Below, piece after piece: positions 61,271 to 64,000 of a stretch of DNA of 64,000 bases. Source of the stretch: Acanthaster planci (Eukaryota; Echinodermata; Asteroidea; Valvatida; Acanthasteridae); the NCBI RefSeq assembly GCF_001949145.1, contig NW_019091387.1:703023-767022 (forward strand). The letters run 5' to 3'. Both the position numbers and the translations under genes were made by a program. Positions within the stretch are counted from its first letter, which is position 1; each line of letters begins with the position of its first letter. The notes under the pieces were generated by a model. The model saw only the letters and a list, made by a program, of their open reading frames with translations. It did no database searches and was not told where the DNA came from.

Positions 61271-61299
61271 GTCAAAATCGCTCCGGGAGCGATTTTGAC
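61271..61299. repeat. Perfect palindrome, 14-bp arms, 1-nt centre
   Basis: GTCAAAATCGCTCC and GGAGCGATTTTGAC are exact reverse complements separated by G at 61285. It lies 50 nt beyond the end of the direct duplication. Confidence 0.85.
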
Positions 61300-64000
61300 A
61301 GATATGCAACGCTTGGCGCTAGTGTTGACGCGCATACGGAAAGGCGCCTTAGTGCACGCGCAGTTGTGCATCAAGACCGCACTTCAACGCCAGTTTACAT
61401 GTCATAAATGCAAGTCTGAAGCCTAATACAAGTTGACAAATAATTATGGCCACAATTGAACTTATAGCTGGAAACACCGAACGTCTGGTAAATGGTAGTT
61501 TTTGCTGACGGAAACGGCCTGTTCAGCTATAAGAGGGCAGCCATGTTGGCCAAGCATGCACAGACGACGACCGTTTGGATTCAAAGATTAGTCAGCAGTT
61601 CCATTTTCAATAGTTTAACCTACCTTCAAGGGGTTGTGGTGTATGTTGTGACGACGTCACAACCAGGAGATGACAGGTGTTAGGAAACAGGTGAAAAATA
61701 TTGTGCATGGCCCCGCTAAAGAATTCGTGAATAAGGTTGACAGGTGCTGAAATATGATCTTTGTTGATTACAGAACGTAAGCCACGGGAGGCAAGTTCTC
61801 CGTTCCAGCTTGTCACTGATGTTTTAACTATTTAAACCGCTCTGAGCGGGAACAGGGCGTGTTTTATCATACCAATGACACTCTTTTGGTGGAAACTCAA
61901 GGCGTGGATGCACGGGTTAGTATTTGTGTGGCACGGGACACCTTCAATAGACGTGTCAAAATCTTGATAGAATGTACCGTCTTCACGTGTGTCCCATGCG
62001 AGTGAAGTACTTCGCATTGGCTCGAATTTTTATTTCTTATTTATGTGTTTATTATTTTTACGGCTGAAGGTGGCACTAGACGCTGGGCTGGCTAGATTGC
62101 TTTGTCAGAAGAATTGAGAAGCACTCGTCTAACGAGCACCGGGGACATTCCCGAACAGCATGCTTAAATACGTCTGACTATCCAGCATCGCTTTTGCTTG
62201 TGGATTCTAACTATACATTTTAAACTCGTCGCTTGGCCGTTTTACAGGTCAGTCAAAACTCCAGGGGTGTTACTGTTACCCTAACACTCGTTTTGCCATC
62301 GGTACCGACCTAGGTTTCATGAATGTAGTGCAGTCGGAAGAAAGACATTTGCCAAAAAGTATCAGATTCCATAAGAATACTTATAAAACCGGGTGGTGTA
62401 CACTGTGTACTCAAAAACCTACAAGAGGAGAGAATTTGCTAGCACGCACGCCTGAGCTGACGTGACATCTAGGCAACAAGGCACCTTTTGCTAAAAGGAC
62501 ATTTCGTTGACGGCAGCTCTTGACCGAACCAACATCAGGGCCTACATTTTGTCTAAAACGAACGTATTGTGCGCACGAAAAGCGCGCCGGACTCGCAGAC
62601 AGTTGGTAGACAGTACTTCGCTGTAGTGTGCCATGCCTGAAACGATCTGTGTCAATCTGAAGAGCCCCTGACGAAGCATATTAAAGGTCGTGAGTGTTTT
62701 GCAATTGCTGAAACACTCGAGAGTTTGACGAAGAAGAGTCCGGTCTTTAATCGGCCTTCTCCTGGAAAGCGAGTCCTGGATATTCCCAGTCGCCTCAATC
62801 TGACCGACATATGGGCTAATTTATTTTGGAATAGTCCCAATTCATCATCTAGAATGCCTACTTGATCTCGACTCGCGGGACGGTTCAACGGCTCTCCATC
62901 TTTAAGACGACTATCGGGTCGTGGACAAACGGCATCAGGGAGGGACACACGAACGCACACGCAAGGCGATCATTCATTTCACGGGTAAGGAATGTGACGC
63001 TAATCTCCTGAGATATGTAATAAAGTGGGTGTTGTCATCTTGGCCGGGAAATGAGAATGTGTTGATTGCGTTTCTGGAGCACCTGTTTCCAAAATCATTC
63101 GGAAGACAAAAATAAAACATTTTGATGCGCGACATGTGGCAAGAGGGGGGGGCTCTCCGCTGCGTCTTCTTTTGTGTTGATGGAATCTTTTGAATTCCTT
63201 TCAGATTTTCGGGGGGGGATGAAGTAGGCACAATAAGGGGGTTCCCGTTTGCCACATATCGTGCTGGGTATAAAAACGGGCATGAGGAATAGTGTAGCTA
63301 ATCCTTAGTTGGAACATAACCGCTATTCTCTTCTTTCTAAAAACCATGTGCATCATGGTAGTATTACTTGAAAGTCTGACGTCCAATAATGTGTTTATCG
63401 TGTGGTGCTCAAGGCGGCACACCATGGTTGAGGAGCACGCAAAGACCATTCATTCAAATACACGACCAGGATGTGCGATGACGCTCTTGGGGCCGACAGG
63501 GAGTTTTTAATGGGAAGAATACACATCCAAGCCCGTCGTCCCTTCGACTGTACTGGACTGGAGATTGCTGCAGTGGCATATGAGATGTTGAAGAGCGAGT
63601 AGAAAGTCACCGTATACGTCGCCAAGAGGAACGACCGACGTGATGCATCACCTGCTGCGGTATCGCCTGTCCTCCAGCTGCTCTCCTCCGTCGTACAACA
63701 GGAGAAAGTACACAAACGGACCCGATCCCAACATAAACAAGAGCTTGCAGCTACCGCAAATATTTCATTTGGGGCGTCCAGGTAATGCACATAGAGTCGA
63801 GACAGCAGGAAAATCGCCCAGACTTCAAAGAAGCACACGACGCTGCTACTTCTCTTTAAGATTGGAAATCAATCACTGACCCTGAGGCTTCACCTGAAGA
63901 AGAAGAGGAGAAACTAAAGTAAGCTGACGCAAAAATCCATGAAATTCACGATGTGAGAAAAACATTTGATTGGGGAAATTCCTCTTAAACGTGACGTGCA
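61300..64000. other. Right end of window; no gene seen
   Basis: Several overlapping ORFs of 60-147 codons on both strands (the longest, minus strand 63395-63838, has no domain signature). Nothing supported. Confidence 0.4.

Noticed and set aside
63395-63838. 147-codon minus-strand ORF as a gene
   Set aside because: Low-complexity Ser/Ala/Leu-rich text with no family signature; overlaps other equally long frames.
1-64000. CRISPR array, operon or prophage
   Set aside because: No regularly spaced direct repeats and no prokaryotic gene organisation; intron-split exons show a eukaryotic genome.

Overview
This is a non-coding-rich, AT-rich eukaryotic genomic window, most likely from a marine invertebrate deuterostome (hemichordate, echinoderm or lancelet). 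The evidence is small phase-1 EGF exons with GT-AG introns, tRNA-derived SINE-like repeats, and many TACATGTA and TAGGCCTA palindromes. The species assignment is an inference. There is no prokaryotic gene organisation. Most open reading frames are chance frames in introns and spacers; the real genes are made of short exons that must be read by splice sites and cysteine patterns.

The main content is a tandem array of paralogous genes, all on the + strand. Assembled exon by exon they encode one secreted-protein design: signal peptide, a two-exon EMI domain (ending in CCPGW), a variable run of 96-nt single-EGF exons, and a C-terminal PAN/Apple-like domain carrying the stop. Copy 1 (158-1622) is the 3' end of a gene that starts left of the window. 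Copy 2 (6603-9078) is a clearly decayed pseudogene. Copy 3 (5' exon near 9.2 kb, ATG 10382, to 16433) keeps an open signal peptide, EMI and PAN frame, but has one damaged EGF exon and a Trp-to-stop change before the last PAN cysteine. Copy 4 (5' exon near 27.9 kb, ATG 28830, to 37681) is the only complete, apparently functional gene. It has at least five EGF exons and a 655-base assembly gap (35128-35782) inside the EGF run. A lone EGF exon on a short ORF sits at 44330. Homology between copies extends into introns and 3' flanks, so whole gene blocks were duplicated rather than exons alone.

Between and beyond the genes the window holds repeats. There is a fold-back MITE in the same intron of copies 3 and 4 (13987-14153 and 33712-33876) and a SINE/tRNA-like cluster at 19.7-20.2 kb. 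There are TACATGTA clusters, a TAACACC/GGTGTTA fold-back block at 54.5 kb, and a dispersed ~300-bp family at 48.0 and 58.7 kb. A 1.1-1.4 kb direct duplication (58.7-61.2 kb) is joined by a single N and looks like an unmerged-haplotype artefact. A decayed coding segment of unknown family lies on the minus strand at 24.15-24.56 kb. The stretches 37.7-44.3 kb and 44.6-64 kb hold no gene I can support.

The copies are likely regulated independently: copies 3 and 4 each have a conserved upstream non-coding exon and a splice acceptor placed exactly 4 nt before the ATG. The encoded proteins are probably extracellular adhesion or recognition molecules. That role is inferred from the domains only.
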